From positions 79,979-143,978 of the forward strand of contig CALJJQ010000039.1 in the NCBI GenBank assembly GCA_937973965.1: a DNA stretch of 64,000 nt. The letters are read 5' to 3'. Both the position numbers and the translations under genes were made by a program. Origin of the DNA: an uncultured Calothrix sp. (GTDB taxonomy: Bacteria > Cyanobacteriota > Cyanobacteriia > Cyanobacteriales > Nostocaceae). Within the stretch, counting starts at the first letter, position 1, and every line of letters begins with the position of its first letter. Positions 18,674 to 28,970 of the stretch are shown in pieces. The notes under the pieces were generated by a model. The model was not told the DNA's origin, ran no database searches, and worked only from the letters and a program-made list of their open reading frames with translations.

Positions 18674-21247
18674 TCAACTACCAATTAAAATAAAAGAAGC
18701 CCAAAAGTAGGGGTGATTATATTGGGTGTGTTGCAGGAGGTAAAGTTGGGCTTGGCGCAGGGCTTCAGCTTTTGATACACCTGGAGTCAGTAATTGTTCG
18801 TAGAATTTGACCATAAATAGGGGTGTGGATTCGTCGTTAATTGTCCAGAGGGATGCGAGGGTGCTATCGGCTCCGGAGCGGACTGTTACTCCCGCAAGTC
18901 CAAGGGTTGCGCGGTTATCTCCTTGAGCGGTTTGACAAGCACTGAGTACAAGTAATTTTAGGGGAGATGGGTCGGATAATTGACGCTGGGAAATTATTTG
19001 GTCAAGGGTGCTAATGTCTAGTTTGCCGTCGTTGGTGAGGATAAAATTATTTTCCGCTTGGGAGCTAAATTGTCCGTGGGTGGCAAGATGGATAATATCA
19101 TGGGATTGGTTAGTAATTTTCTGGGTAAGAGCTTGGGTGGTAAATTCCTGATCTAGAAGGATTTGGATGGGTCGTCTTGGTTGGGTGTTGCGAAACAAGT
19201 TGTAAATTTTTTCGATCTCGGTTTTGACTCCTGGTAGACTAGTAAACTCCTGATTACTTTGGCTTAATCCGCCGAGTAATACTTTTGACTGGTATGGACT
19301 AAAGGGGGGTAAGTTGAGTCGTTGTCCAGAAGGTGCGATCTTACCTTTGGGAGTAGCTAATGCTAGAGTAATTTGATAATTTTCTATTAGATACTGTTTG
19401 CCATCAAAGAGGGCAGAGACGGGGATATTGCGGAGGGAACCATCTAAAACAAATACTAGGGTTTTAATTTGAGATTGTTTTATTTGGGGAATGATGGGTT
19501 GCATCAACCAAGTATAAATTTTTTCGGCAATTGTCTGACGTTCCTGGAGGAAGGAAGTACGACGCAGAGATTGACGCATGGTTTGGATATCCTGTTCAAT
19601 CTGCGGTTGGGGGATGAAAGTAGTATGGTGAGTCAGGGGTTTTCCGGGTAGGGATAAAATCACCTCCAGGCGATCGCTGAGGATAATGGGATAAATTACA
19701 GCAGCGTTAGTATCAATTTGATTAATTTTGCGGGGTTGGTTGTCTACGCAAGCTTGACGGAAAAAATTAGTGAGTTCGGCTAATTGCAGGTCTTCAATGG
19801 TTTGACGAGCTTCCAGCAGGTTTGCTTGGGAAGTGGGGATAGATGGGGTTAATAACAAATCCACGAATTGACGATAAACAGGTTCAACGCGATCGCGGAA
19901 GGAAAATTGAATATCTGGACTAATCGCAGCTAAATCCTGACGGAGCGATCGCAAAATAGTCAGAGCTTGACGGTAATGAATGATTGCTTCTGCTTTTGCT
20001 CCGGTATAATTTGATAATCTCCCCATCTGCCATTCCCATTCGTAGGCAATTTCCGGTGCGGTGGTGGCAGAAACTAAGTTCAAGGCTTGCTGGGTAAGTT
20101 TTTTGGCTTCCGACCACTGTCGATTTTGTTCGTAGATTTTGCCTAATTCTCCTAAAGCGTAGGATTCTCCACGGGGATTACCAATAATCCGAGCATTTTT
20201 AGCTGCTTGGGTCAAGGTTTCAACGGCAGGTATTACTTGTTTTAGTCTAGCTAAATATCGACCTAATTCAATTTGAATATACACAATTGTTTGGGTGAGG
20301 GGTTGTTGTTGCAGTTGGGTTTGTAGTGGGGGAATAATCTCTTTTGCCTGATTATATGCTTGGGTTTTAATGAGTAATCCCAGTAGTTTTACCTGGGTTG
20401 CTATTTTCAATTCCGGGTTAGCATTTTGCTCTGGACTATCAAGTATTTGTTGGTAATAATCTATGGCACGAGTAAATTCTTGCTGGTCTGCCGCCAAATT
20501 TCCTAAATTAAATAAGGCTAATAATTGGCGTTGAATATCATGGGATTTCTGCGCTAATACTGAAGCTTGCTCTAAGTTAATTTGTGCAGTCTTAAAACTC
20601 CCTGTTAATCGCAATATATTTCCTAATGTAATCAAACCATCTATCTGTAGTGAAGAAACTGGCTGTTTCTGCCAAGATATACTCAGGGACTCCAAGAGAT
20701 TACGAGCGCGACGATACATTCCTAAACCTTGTAAGGCTCTTGCTTGGTTAATTTGTGTCCCTAATTCACCAGATTTATCTCCTAATTGCCCGTAGATTTT
20801 TTGAGCTTGTTGCCAAATATCTACAGCTGTTTCTAATTTCCCCTGACGATATAAAACCTCACCATAATGATTGAGAATTTGAGCATAAATAAATTGATTC
20901 TGCGTAGCCTTTATCAGAGATAATCCCCTCTGAATATAAATTTCTGCTAATTTTGTTTGACCTAAATTTTGCTCTGCTAAGGCTAAGTAACTATAAACCA
21001 AAGCTTGATAAGATTGCTCTAAATCTGGCTTTACCTGTAGCCAAATCTGCACCGCTTCTGAAAATCTTCCAACTTCATATAAATACTGTCCTTTTTTTAT
21101 GTTTTGAATATATGTAGAACTATCAGTACTGGACTTAATTTCATCAGCGATTACTAAACCTGTATAGGTATTGATTAGTATCAACCAACCTATACAGAAA
21201 CCCAAACATAAAATCCAAAATATACTAATTAGTTTCGATCTCAACAT
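18674..21247 (-). CDS. TPR-repeat protein with C-terminal CHAT (caspase-like) protease domain
   Basis: An 857-residue protein starting with a hydrophobic segment (FWILCLGFCIGWLILI, residues 9-25), either an uncleaved anchor or a signal peptide. Residues about 45-430 are TPR-like repeats (QYLYEVGRFSEAVQIWLQ, ALFNLGNLAADQQEFTRAID and others). Residues about 555-857 form a CHAT domain with the His-Cys dyad in HDIIHLATHGQF and LLVLSACQTAQG. Closing motifs (GLAGVTVRSGADSTLASLW and FYEQLLTPGVSKAEALRQAQ) match the family. CHAT proteases are common in filamentous cyanobacteria and some take part in regulated cell death or signalling. The gene converges with the CIS/effector region, which may only be coincidence. 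Its substrate is unknown. Confidence 0.9.
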   Translation of the reverse strand: MLRSKLISIFWILCLGFCIGWLILINTYTGLVIADEIKSSTDSSTYIQNIKKGQYLYEVGRFSEAVQIWLQVKPDLEQSYQALVYSYLALAEQNLGQTKLAEIYIQRGLSLIKATQNQFIYAQILNHYGEVLYRQGKLETAVDIWQQAQKIYGQLGDKSGELGTQINQARALQGLGMYRRARNLLESLSISWQKQPVSSLQIDGLITLGNILRLTGSFKTAQINLEQASVLAQKSHDIQRQLLALFNLGNLAADQQEFTRAIDYYQQILDSPEQNANPELKIATQVKLLGLLIKTQAYNQAKEIIPPLQTQLQQQPLTQTIVYIQIELGRYLARLKQVIPAVETLTQAAKNARIIGNPRGESYALGELGKIYEQNRQWSEAKKLTQQALNLVSATTAPEIAYEWEWQMGRLSNYTGAKAEAIIHYRQALTILRSLRQDLAAISPDIQFSFRDRVEPVYRQFVDLLLTPSIPTSQANLLEARQTIEDLQLAELTNFFRQACVDNQPRKINQIDTNAAVIYPIILSDRLEVILSLPGKPLTHHTTFIPQPQIEQDIQTMRQSLRRTSFLQERQTIAEKIYTWLMQPIIPQIKQSQIKTLVFVLDGSLRNIPVSALFDGKQYLIENYQITLALATPKGKIAPSGQRLNLPPFSPYQSKVLLGGLSQSNQEFTSLPGVKTEIEKIYNLFRNTQPRRPIQILLDQEFTTQALTQKITNQSHDIIHLATHGQFSSQAENNFILTNDGKLDISTLDQIISQRQLSDPSPLKLLVLSACQTAQGDNRATLGLAGVTVRSGADSTLASLWTINDESTPLFMVKFYEQLLTPGVSKAEALRQAQLYLLQHTQYNHPYFWASFILIGS

Positions 21248-22857
21248 CCTAGAAAATAGAGTGAGTAGTCAAAGGAAAGACAAACCGACTCCATGAAAAA
21301 CCACACTACGCATGTTTACGAGTCATCTTGAACTAGGGAATAGGGAATCTCAACATATAGATCAAGTAGATCAAGATGTTTGTAGTCATGACTTTAGACT
21401 CAAAAAGTAAGTCCATGAGAATGAACCATAAATATAGCAATCTGATTTTAGTAGTGAAAAATAGCGTGTCATTGACTGGTGACTGTCAACCATCAACAAC
21501 CCTACATGTAAGATTCCACAGATTATTTAGGAATGCAGTAGCAGCAAATGAATCAGCATGATTGACTACGGCTAATTAGCTTGCTGAGGTATTTACTTGT
21601 GATATGCAAGATTTGAGATAACTGTACATTTCGTACATTTCCATCATGATGTTGAAAGGAGATTCAAAAAAACCAAAAAGCATTCTCATATACTAAACTA
21701 ATAACTCCCAGTAAGCAAATAGTGTGTTAGTTTCCGCTAAACCCCACAAGCCTCATCAAACTGTCCTCAACTGGAATCTGCACTATCGGAAACACTAATA
21801 ACTCAAGGGAACTCAAATATTAATTAAAAGCTTTGACCATGAATCTCTACCATTCATTTACAGGATATCATACTACCATTTATTTGAAATGATGACAACT
21901 GGTGGAAATTGATATGAATTGTAATAAAACTGTGAGACAATCCCGTATAAATAAAGAGAACGCTGTAACAAATTAATTCATCGGAATCGTAAAAATGATT
22001 AAGACTAAACAAGTGTTATGGAGGTCAGGTGTTTGGTAAATTCATCTCGTAAGATTGATATATATTCTCCAAATCCAACTTCTTAACGAAGATAGAAGCT
22101 CAAGATAATTAACAATTCATAATCCTGTTAAACGCACCTTTACTTTCCCCAAGAAGATATATTTACCACTTTTGACAAAAGTCGCGATAGGGAAACCACT
22201 ATAATGATTCTATTTAGGAAGTGAATGGGATTATCTATATAGCTCTTGCAATAATTAGTTACGCGATCGCATGTTGAAGTGCAATTCAGAATACACCGCG
22301 ATCACCTATATTATGAGCCACATAACCCAATCCAGGCATTTTATTCCTATTTGAAGTATAATGTGGGGATCTACCCTGATTTTTGAACTGAATTGCGTGG
22401 ACTGGCATCAGGACGTATAAAAATAAGCTCTTGTTCAAATAATTACTAATTCGTAATAGCCTGCGGCAACGCTTCGCGTACGTAATTCGTAATTAAAAAG
22501 GGTACGGAGCAACTGAATTTATCTATGAAGAACCAAACTGTGTAGCATCAATATTCCCAGTCCCCGGATACCCCTATGGGGAAGTAAACTATATACCTGG
22601 GGTACTAATTACGTAGGTGTAGCCTTGCCATAGCTGATAAATTACGAATTATTGTGACAAGGGTACTACATCACGGTGACAAGTAACGTCAGGTACATCA
22701 TCTGTAACTGAAAGCCTGATTTTCCATCAGTTCTATGGCCGTACCCAGTATTTTGATATACTGCTGTCAATTGTGAAGCGCAGGTTTAGTTTACGTAAGT
22801 TCTGGAGCAAAAGTACAAAAATCTGCGGAGGAGTCCCATTAAAGGTTTATTGCGTCA
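21248..22857. other. 1.6-kb intergenic region between divergent CHAT and aminopeptidase genes
   Basis: No convincing gene; the 61-residue ORF 21376-21561 lacks coding character. The stretch is AT-rich and carries one copy of the 47-bp dispersed repeat at 22448, plus several ATTACGAATT-type palindromic pieces between 22440 and 22660. Promoters for both flanking genes must lie here, but I cannot point to reliable -35/-10 boxes. Confidence 0.5.
22448..22494 (+). repeat. 47-bp dispersed repeat, copy 1
   Basis: The core CCTGCGGCAACGCTTCGCGT is flanked on both sides by ATTCGTAAT/ATTACGAAT arms. It is an exact 47-base match, in reverse orientation, to 35287-35333. Confidence 0.9.
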
Positions 22858-25440
22858 ATGTTGCATTCTTATTTTGATACAGAAAAACCCCATCATAAAT
22901 CTTTTGAGTTACCTGGAGCGCGACCCCATTATAATCCTGACCGCCCTGGACAGGTAAAGCATATTTTTTTAGATTTAGATTTAGATATTCCTCACAGTCG
23001 CTACAGTGGTACTTGTACAATCACCCTTGTACCAATTCGGGATGGGGTCAAAAGTGTGACCTTGGATGCAGTTGATTTGACCATTGGGTCTATTCAGGTC
23101 AATCAAGTTCCTCAACGCTGTGATTATGACGGTGAAAAGCTAACTATCTATTTGGAAACTGCAACCCAGATAAATGTCCCCCTAGAAATTGCGATCGCCT
23201 ACAGTAATCAAAATCCGCGACGGGGTATTTATTTTATTCACCCAGATCCCCATTATCCCCATAAACCAGTTCAGGTGTGGACCCAGGGGGAAGATGAGGA
23301 TTCCCGGTTTTGGTTTCCCTGTTTTGATTATCCAGGACAGTTATCTACCAGCGAAATTCGTGTTTGTGTTCCCCAGGATTTTATGGCGGTTTCCAATGGG
23401 GAATTAATCAAGACGGAGGAATTGGCAGAGAAGAAGATTTACCACTGGTTACAAAAGGAAGTCCATCCCACCTATTTGATGACTTTGACCGTGGGTCGGT
23501 TTAGTGAGATTCGCGACACATGGCATGATAAACCCGTCACCTATTATGTGGAAAAAGGACGGGAAGCGGATGCCAAACGCAGTATGGGTAAAACTCCGCG
23601 AATGATGGAGTTTTTGAGTGAAAAATACGGTTATCCCTACCCTTACTCCAAGTATGCCCAGGTTTGTGTGGATGATTTTATTTTTGGGGGGATGGAAAAT
23701 ACCTCGACGACGGTGTTAACAGACCGTTGTTTGCTGGATGAACGTGCAGCAATTGATAATCGTAATAGTGAAAGTTTGGTAGTTCACGAACTTGCTCACC
23801 AGTGGTTTGGTGATTTGCTGGTGATTAAGCACTGGTCCCATGCTTGGGTCAAGGAAGGAATGGCTACCTATTCGGAAACCATGTGGACTGAATATGAATA
23901 TGGGAGGGAGGAAGCTGCGTATTATCGGTTACAAGATATGCGTAGTTATTTGGCGGAAGATGCAGACCGTTATCGCCGACCAATGGTAACTCATGTTTAT
24001 CGGGAAGCGATTGAATTATATGACCGCCATATCTATGAAAAGGGTGCGTGTGTGTACCATATGATTCGCTCCGAATTGGGGGAGGAATTATTTTGGCCAG
24101 CGATTCAACAATTTGTCCGGGACAATGCCCATAAAACTGTAGAAACGGTTGATTTATTGCGAGCCATTGAAACGGCAACTGGACGAAATTTATTGTTTTT
24201 GTTTGACCAGTATGTGTATCGCGGTGGACACCCGGATTATGAGGTGAGTTACAGTTGGGATGGGGAAAGTCATTTAGCGAAATTAACTGTTAAGCAAACT
24301 CAACCGGGTAAGCATAATTTATTTGATTTGCGCATACCCATCGGTTTTGGTTATCAAGATGGGGAGGGTCTGGTGGCTCTGCAACAGTTTACGGTGCGGA
24401 TTCACGAAGCGGAACAAAGCTTTTATTTTCCCCTGACAGAAAAGCCCCTATTTATCAGCTTTGATATTGGTAATAATTACCTCAAGACAGTCACCCTCAA
24501 ATACCCGGTTGTCGAACTCAAAGCCCAATTAGAACTTGATCCTGACCCCTTATCGCGGATTTTTGCAGCCCAAGCTTTAGCCAAAAAAGGTGGATTGGAA
24601 GCTCTTACAGCCCTCACTAAAGCCCTCCATCAGGATAAATTTTGGGGTGTGCGGGTGGAAGTTGCTAAACAAATAGCTAAAATCAAACTTGACCAAAGTC
24701 TTGATGCCTTATTATCTGCTTTAGGCGATACAAATCCCTACGTCCGCAAAGCGGTAGTGGAAGCACTTTCCCAAATCAAAACCCACCAAAGTTATCAAGC
24801 CCTAAAAAACTTACTCAAAAACGGCGATCGCAGTTACTATGTGGAAGCCGCAGCTGCACGGGGACTAGGTGCTGTCACCACCGGATTTGACAGCGATAAA
24901 TCTCAACCCGACAAAGCCATTAAGCACCTGACCAAGGTCTTAGCGGAAAAAGCTGGTTGGAACGAAGTTGTTCGCAGCGGTGCGATCGCTGGATTGGCTG
25001 AACTCAAAACCAGCAGTGCAGCCTTAGACATAATCCTGGAGTATACCAAACTCGGTGTACCCCAACCACTACGTTTAGCTGCAATCCGCGCTCTCGGTCA
25101 AATTTCCACCGGACAAGCTTCCCCAGATGTAGAACGGATTCTCAACCGTTTAAGCGAACTGGCTCAAGAAAGCTTTTTCCTCACCCAAGTGGCAGTCTGC
25201 ACAAGCCTGGGGAAAATGGAAACACCCAAAGCAATCACCATTTTGCGATCGCTTTCCCACCAAACCCCTGATGGTCGTGTCCGCAGACTTGCTGATGAGG
25301 AAATTAACCGGATTCAGGAAAAAATTGGAAAAGATACTGCCCTACGTCAATTACGTACAGAAATTGACCAACTCAAACAGCAAAATCAAGAACTGCGCAG
25401 TCGTCTGGAAGAATTAGAAGCTAAATCTAAGTCGTGTTAG
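22858..25440 (+). CDS. M1-family zinc aminopeptidase with HEAT-repeat and coiled-coil C-terminus
   Basis: An 860-residue member of the M1 gluzincin family, which removes N-terminal residues from peptides. The exopeptidase motif GGMEN is present (IFGGMENTSTT, about residue 278), followed by the zinc site HELAHQWFG (about residue 312) and the third ligand in WVKEGMATYSE. The N-terminal beta domain and catalytic domain occupy roughly residues 1-460. Residues about 560-820 are HEAT-like helical repeats (LSRIFAAQALAKKGGLEALTA, VRKAVVEALSQIKTHQSYQA) replacing the usual C-terminal domain. The last 40 residues (LRTEIDQLKQQNQELRSRLEELE) are a coiled coil. This architecture occurs in other cyanobacteria and bacterial TAF2-like M1 proteins. 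It has no signal peptide, so it is cytoplasmic. It has a poorly placed ribosome-binding site and stands alone. Confidence 0.9.
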   Translation: MLHSYFDTEKPHHKSFELPGARPHYNPDRPGQVKHIFLDLDLDIPHSRYSGTCTITLVPIRDGVKSVTLDAVDLTIGSIQVNQVPQRCDYDGEKLTIYLETATQINVPLEIAIAYSNQNPRRGIYFIHPDPHYPHKPVQVWTQGEDEDSRFWFPCFDYPGQLSTSEIRVCVPQDFMAVSNGELIKTEELAEKKIYHWLQKEVHPTYLMTLTVGRFSEIRDTWHDKPVTYYVEKGREADAKRSMGKTPRMMEFLSEKYGYPYPYSKYAQVCVDDFIFGGMENTSTTVLTDRCLLDERAAIDNRNSESLVVHELAHQWFGDLLVIKHWSHAWVKEGMATYSETMWTEYEYGREEAAYYRLQDMRSYLAEDADRYRRPMVTHVYREAIELYDRHIYEKGACVYHMIRSELGEELFWPAIQQFVRDNAHKTVETVDLLRAIETATGRNLLFLFDQYVYRGGHPDYEVSYSWDGESHLAKLTVKQTQPGKHNLFDLRIPIGFGYQDGEGLVALQQFTVRIHEAEQSFYFPLTEKPLFISFDIGNNYLKTVTLKYPVVELKAQLELDPDPLSRIFAAQALAKKGGLEALTALTKALHQDKFWGVRVEVAKQIAKIKLDQSLDALLSALGDTNPYVRKAVVEALSQIKTHQSYQALKNLLKNGDRSYYVEAAAARGLGAVTTGFDSDKSQPDKAIKHLTKVLAEKAGWNEVVRSGAIAGLAELKTSSAALDIILEYTKLGVPQPLRLAAIRALGQISTGQASPDVERILNRLSELAQESFFLTQVAVCTSLGKMETPKAITILRSLSHQTPDGRVRRLADEEINRIQEKIGKDTALRQLRTEIDQLKQQNQELRSRLEELEAKSKSC

Positions 25441-25522
25441 ATGTGGCGGTTGCTGGGAGATTTATGCTTCCAGCAATCTTTGTATATTTTGACTTTGAAA
25501 CCAAAATTCTTGCACTACTGGT

Positions 25523-25568
25523 CTACCACGTTAATTTTCATGGGTGAGGGAAGGTTCGTAGTGGCGCT
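25523..25568 (+). repeat. Dispersed repeat family C, partial copy
   Basis: The segment CTACCACGTTAATTTTCATG followed by GGTGAGGGAAGGTTCGTAGTGGCGCT matches the longer copies at 42430-42556 (inverted) and 55326-55455. Confidence 0.7.
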
Positions 25569-25607
25569 CATGCTCCCTTGATAATCAAACGTGAATCCGA
25601 CGGATTT

Positions 25608-25801
25608 CAAATTTCTTAAAAATGGTTATAGTAATCCCAAAATAACAGATAGTACTAATATCTTATCACGGATTATTCACTGACATCACAGCTAAAACTT
25701 ATTTATCTCCATACAAATTTCTTAAAAATGGTTATAGTAATCCCAAAATAACAGATAGTACTAATATCTTATCACAGATTGGTCACTGACATCACAACTA
25801 A
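25608..25801 (+). repeat. Two-copy tandem repeat with 106-bp period
   Basis: Two direct copies begin with CAAATTTCTTAAAAATGGTT at 25608 and 25714. About 88 bases are nearly identical, including ACAGATAGTACTAATATCTTATCAC, and differ only in a few positions (ATTATTCACTG against ATTGGTCACTG). It lies in the gap between the aminopeptidase and the ABC1 kinase and has no coding potential. Confidence 0.9.
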
Positions 25802-26242
25802 TTTATTTCTAAACAGATGGCTATCCATTTTTGTGCGGGAATCAACACTTTCTTAACAAAAAACAATTTGTCTTCAAACAATACAATTAATCTTAAGAAA
25901 AAATCAAGATTTATGCTTAATAAAACTTAATAAATAACAACTGATGAGTAACCTACGAATAGACGTATTGGCAGTATAGATAGGGTTATCACGAATGTTA
26001 ACCATAAACAAAACCTCGATTTCATCCCTGCGAGAGTTGTACTTTTATGAACTATAATTAATGAAAAGATATAAAAACACGAAGTTGATCCCGGCGGTAA
26101 TTGCACCGATTACAGCCCGGAAATGCGTATATTTTCGTTGTTTTAAATAAGAGGCTGCGGTTATTTTAAACCTGGGGACTAGAACTCCTATTCAGGCAGA
26201 CAAAAAGTCGCGTACATTAGTAAATGAGAGGCAAAGGTCGGC
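25802..26242. other. AT-rich leader of the ABC1 kinase gene
   Basis: No gene is seen. The stretch has A/T runs and then a more balanced final 150 bases that should hold the promoter of the kinase gene. No clear ribosome-binding site other than GAGAGGCAAAGG about 10 bases before the GTG. Confidence 0.4.
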
Positions 26243-27970
26243 GTGGGTCAGTATCAACCTGCTCAATTAAATCGCTACAGTCCCGATGTGATCGCTCGGT
26301 ATTATCGATACCGTCCCTGGCGAGCGTGGGGACGAGCATTGAAGATAATCTGGTACTTTGCGGGATTTATCCTGGCGTTGTTAATGGATCGGTGGTTTGA
26401 TCGGGAAGAAGCGAATAAGTATAAACGTGCTGCTCGATTACGGGAGATTCTCACCGATTTGGGTCCAACATTTATTAAGGTGGGACAAGCCCTGTCAACG
26501 CGTCCAGACTTGGTGCGGAAAGATTTTTTAGAAGAACTAATTAAATTACAGGATCAGCTACCAGCTTTTGATAATGCGATCGCCTATCACATTATTGAAA
26601 CCCAGTTGGAGCGTTCCATAGATGAAGTTTTTCGGGAATTGTCACCGACACCCGTTGCCGCAGCGAGTTTAGGACAGGTTTATCGTGGTCGGCTGGTGAC
26701 AGGAGAGGAGGTTGCAGTTAAGGTACAACGTCCCCATTTACGTTCTGTATTGACCCTGGATTTATATTTATTGCGTTGGGCAGCTCAGACGTTTGGCTGG
26801 TTGTTACCGTTGAATTTAGGACACGATTTGACCTTGATTATTGATGAATTTGGGTCGAAATTATTTGAAGAAATTGACTATTTGAACGAAGCTCGAAATG
26901 CGGAAAAGTTTGCGAGTAACTTCCGCGACGATCCCCATGTTAAAGTGCCGATGATATATTGGCAGTATACTACCAATCGGGTGTTGACACTGGAATGGAT
27001 CAACGGCTTTAAACTCAATGATACAGAACAAATCCGTGCAGCAGGAGTTGACCCGGAAGCAGTCATCGAAATCGGTGTGACATCTGGTTTGAAACAATTA
27101 CTAGAACATGGCTTTTTCCATGCCGATCCCCATCCTGGTAATTTATTTGCCATGCCAGATGGGCGTATGGCCTACATTGATTTTGGTATGATGGATCAAC
27201 TGGATGAGATGACGAAGGAAACCCTTGTTGATTCCATTGTCCATCTTGTAAATAAGGATTACGCAGAACTGGCCGAAGATTACGTTCGACTGGGTTTTTT
27301 GACCCCCGATACGGACATACGTCCTATAATCCCTGCGCTGGAAGCGGTTTGGAGTGATGCCATCGGTAAAAACGTCGGCGAATTCAACTTTAAAACCATC
27401 ACCGATAAGTACTCGGAAATCATGTTTGATTATCCCTTCCGAGTACCAGCGAAATTTGCTTTAATTATTCGCTCACTGATAACCCAGGAAGGTATAGCTC
27501 TTTCCTTAAATGAGAACTTTAGAATAGTGGAAGTAGCCTATCCCTACGTTGCGCAGCGATTATTAACTGGAGAATCACCGGAACTGCGTCGTCGTTTAAT
27601 CAATATCCTCTTTAAAGACAATAAATTCCAGTGGGAAAGATTGGAGAACCTGATTAATATTGCTAGAGCCGACGGTGATTTTGATGTTTTGCCCACAGCC
27701 AAATTAGGCTTACAATTTTTATTGTCTGACGAAGGTAAATATCTTCGTCGTCAATTAATTTTCGCTCTGACAGAAGATGATAGACTGCATACCGAAGAAG
27801 TCGAACGTTTGTGGAATTTGGTCAAAAATGACTTGAAACCCGATAGAATATTTGGTGCGGCGGTTAACTTTCTGGCAGAAGTGTCTCGGGAAAGTGTTGC
27901 GGCAATTATTCCCAAAACTAAGTTGCTAGCAATATTTGGCATTCCCACAGCGACAAACAGCAAACAGTAA
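26243..27970 (+). CDS. ABC1/UbiB-family atypical kinase
   Basis: A 575-residue protein with a GTG start preceded by purine-rich GGCAAAGG. It carries the family motifs in order: FIKVGQALSTRPD (KxGQ motif, about residue 75), AAASLGQVYRG (Ala-rich nucleotide loop), VAVKVQRPHL (catalytic Lys), GFFHADPHPGNLFA (about residue 295) and MAYIDFGMMDQ (metal-binding Asp). A hydrophobic segment near residues 30-48 (ALKIIWYFAGFILALLMD) could touch membranes. Known members act in quinone (ubiquinone/plastoquinone) metabolism; cyanobacteria have several paralogues and I cannot tell which this is. It stands alone on + with long gaps on both sides. Confidence 0.9.
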   Translation: MGQYQPAQLNRYSPDVIARYYRYRPWRAWGRALKIIWYFAGFILALLMDRWFDREEANKYKRAARLREILTDLGPTFIKVGQALSTRPDLVRKDFLEELIKLQDQLPAFDNAIAYHIIETQLERSIDEVFRELSPTPVAAASLGQVYRGRLVTGEEVAVKVQRPHLRSVLTLDLYLLRWAAQTFGWLLPLNLGHDLTLIIDEFGSKLFEEIDYLNEARNAEKFASNFRDDPHVKVPMIYWQYTTNRVLTLEWINGFKLNDTEQIRAAGVDPEAVIEIGVTSGLKQLLEHGFFHADPHPGNLFAMPDGRMAYIDFGMMDQLDEMTKETLVDSIVHLVNKDYAELAEDYVRLGFLTPDTDIRPIIPALEAVWSDAIGKNVGEFNFKTITDKYSEIMFDYPFRVPAKFALIIRSLITQEGIALSLNENFRIVEVAYPYVAQRLLTGESPELRRRLINILFKDNKFQWERLENLINIARADGDFDVLPTAKLGLQFLLSDEGKYLRRQLIFALTEDDRLHTEEVERLWNLVKNDLKPDRIFGAAVNFLAEVSRESVAAIIPKTKLLAIFGIPTATNSKQ

Positions 27971-28970
27971 AAATCGCAAGAGAGACGCGATGTCTAGCGT
28001 CTGTACTGGGGGTAAGGCTTTTCGCCGAATGATTGGTTACATTGTGGTTTTATGTTTAATTGCACCTACTTAACCTTAGTCATTAGTTGAGAACAAAGTC
28101 AATTAAATAGGGTCTGCTGAATAAGTCTTTTAGTAGGGGTAGGGAATAGGGAATAGTTTTCAGCTTTCCCCTTCCACTTTTCAAAACACCCAAAAAAATT
28201 ACAAATGCCAGATTTTGAAGTTTTATATACCCATGTATTTGCGCTTTTTTCAGCCAAAGTAACCTCAACAGCTTAAAATATGAAAAGTCTAATATCGTTT
28301 ACGCGAATGCTTGCTACATATCAGGGGCTGTAACCATTGATGATTCTAGTTTCATTATATTGCAAAGTACAAGAGAATCGATATAACTATTTTTCGGCAA
28401 GCCCTAATTAGGAGGTTTTTAAAAACTGGGAGCATCCCCAAAATGTAAAAATATATTTTGTGATTGCGTAGACGCATAGTGGATCGACCGTAGGGTTGCA
28501 GCGTAGACGCGCAGCGGCTTTTTGCCAAGTAGCGATCGCAAAATCCATCACTCAGAATGAGTTCATCGATTGCTGAAGGTCATACTTCTAATATAATGAT
28601 AAGATTATTCTGTGATACCATTTCACCTAAATTTTGATACATTTTCTCCCCCTGCATCCCCTACTTCCCTTCCTCCCCTAAATGTCTCAACTCCAAAGTG
28701 AAACAGTATTACCGAGCAATAAAATTATTTTCGAGGAATAATACTGGACAAGGGTTTTATTATTTGTGACTCCTAGTTGCGAGTTTTTTTATTAGGAGTA
28801 CTCACGTCGATTTGTGAAAAAACTCCGTAGACTGAAAAAGTTTTTTCTACTCCCTACCCTCACAGATAATTTTCAAAATCAAAGCGGATTCCTGTAGCCT
28901 ATTCCCTGTCTTTGTCTCAGAGAGTACAATTAATTTTGTTTAACGAATTACCAATTTACCAGGAGCTTAC
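27971..28970. other. 1-kb intergenic region rich in dispersed repeats
   Basis: No credible gene. It contains a GAGACGCGATGTC-type inverted-repeat element near 27977, a partial copy of repeat family D at 28070-28104, a GGGAATAGGGAATAG run near 28141 and a full copy of repeat family B at 28291-28388. It also has a GTAGACGC-rich patch near 28465-28520 and an inverted repeat around 28766-28804 (GTGACTCCT with AGGAGTACTCAC). Confidence 0.6.
28291..28388 (+). repeat. Dispersed repeat family B, copy 1
   Basis: Starts AATATCGTTTACGCGAATGC and ends CAAGAGAATCGATATAACT. It is nearly identical to 56796-56892 and more loosely related, in reverse orientation, to 31169-31264. Confidence 0.9.

Noticed and set aside
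21376-21561. 61-residue + ORF in the 1.6-kb gap
   Set aside because: No ribosome-binding site and no protein-like pattern; likely chance.
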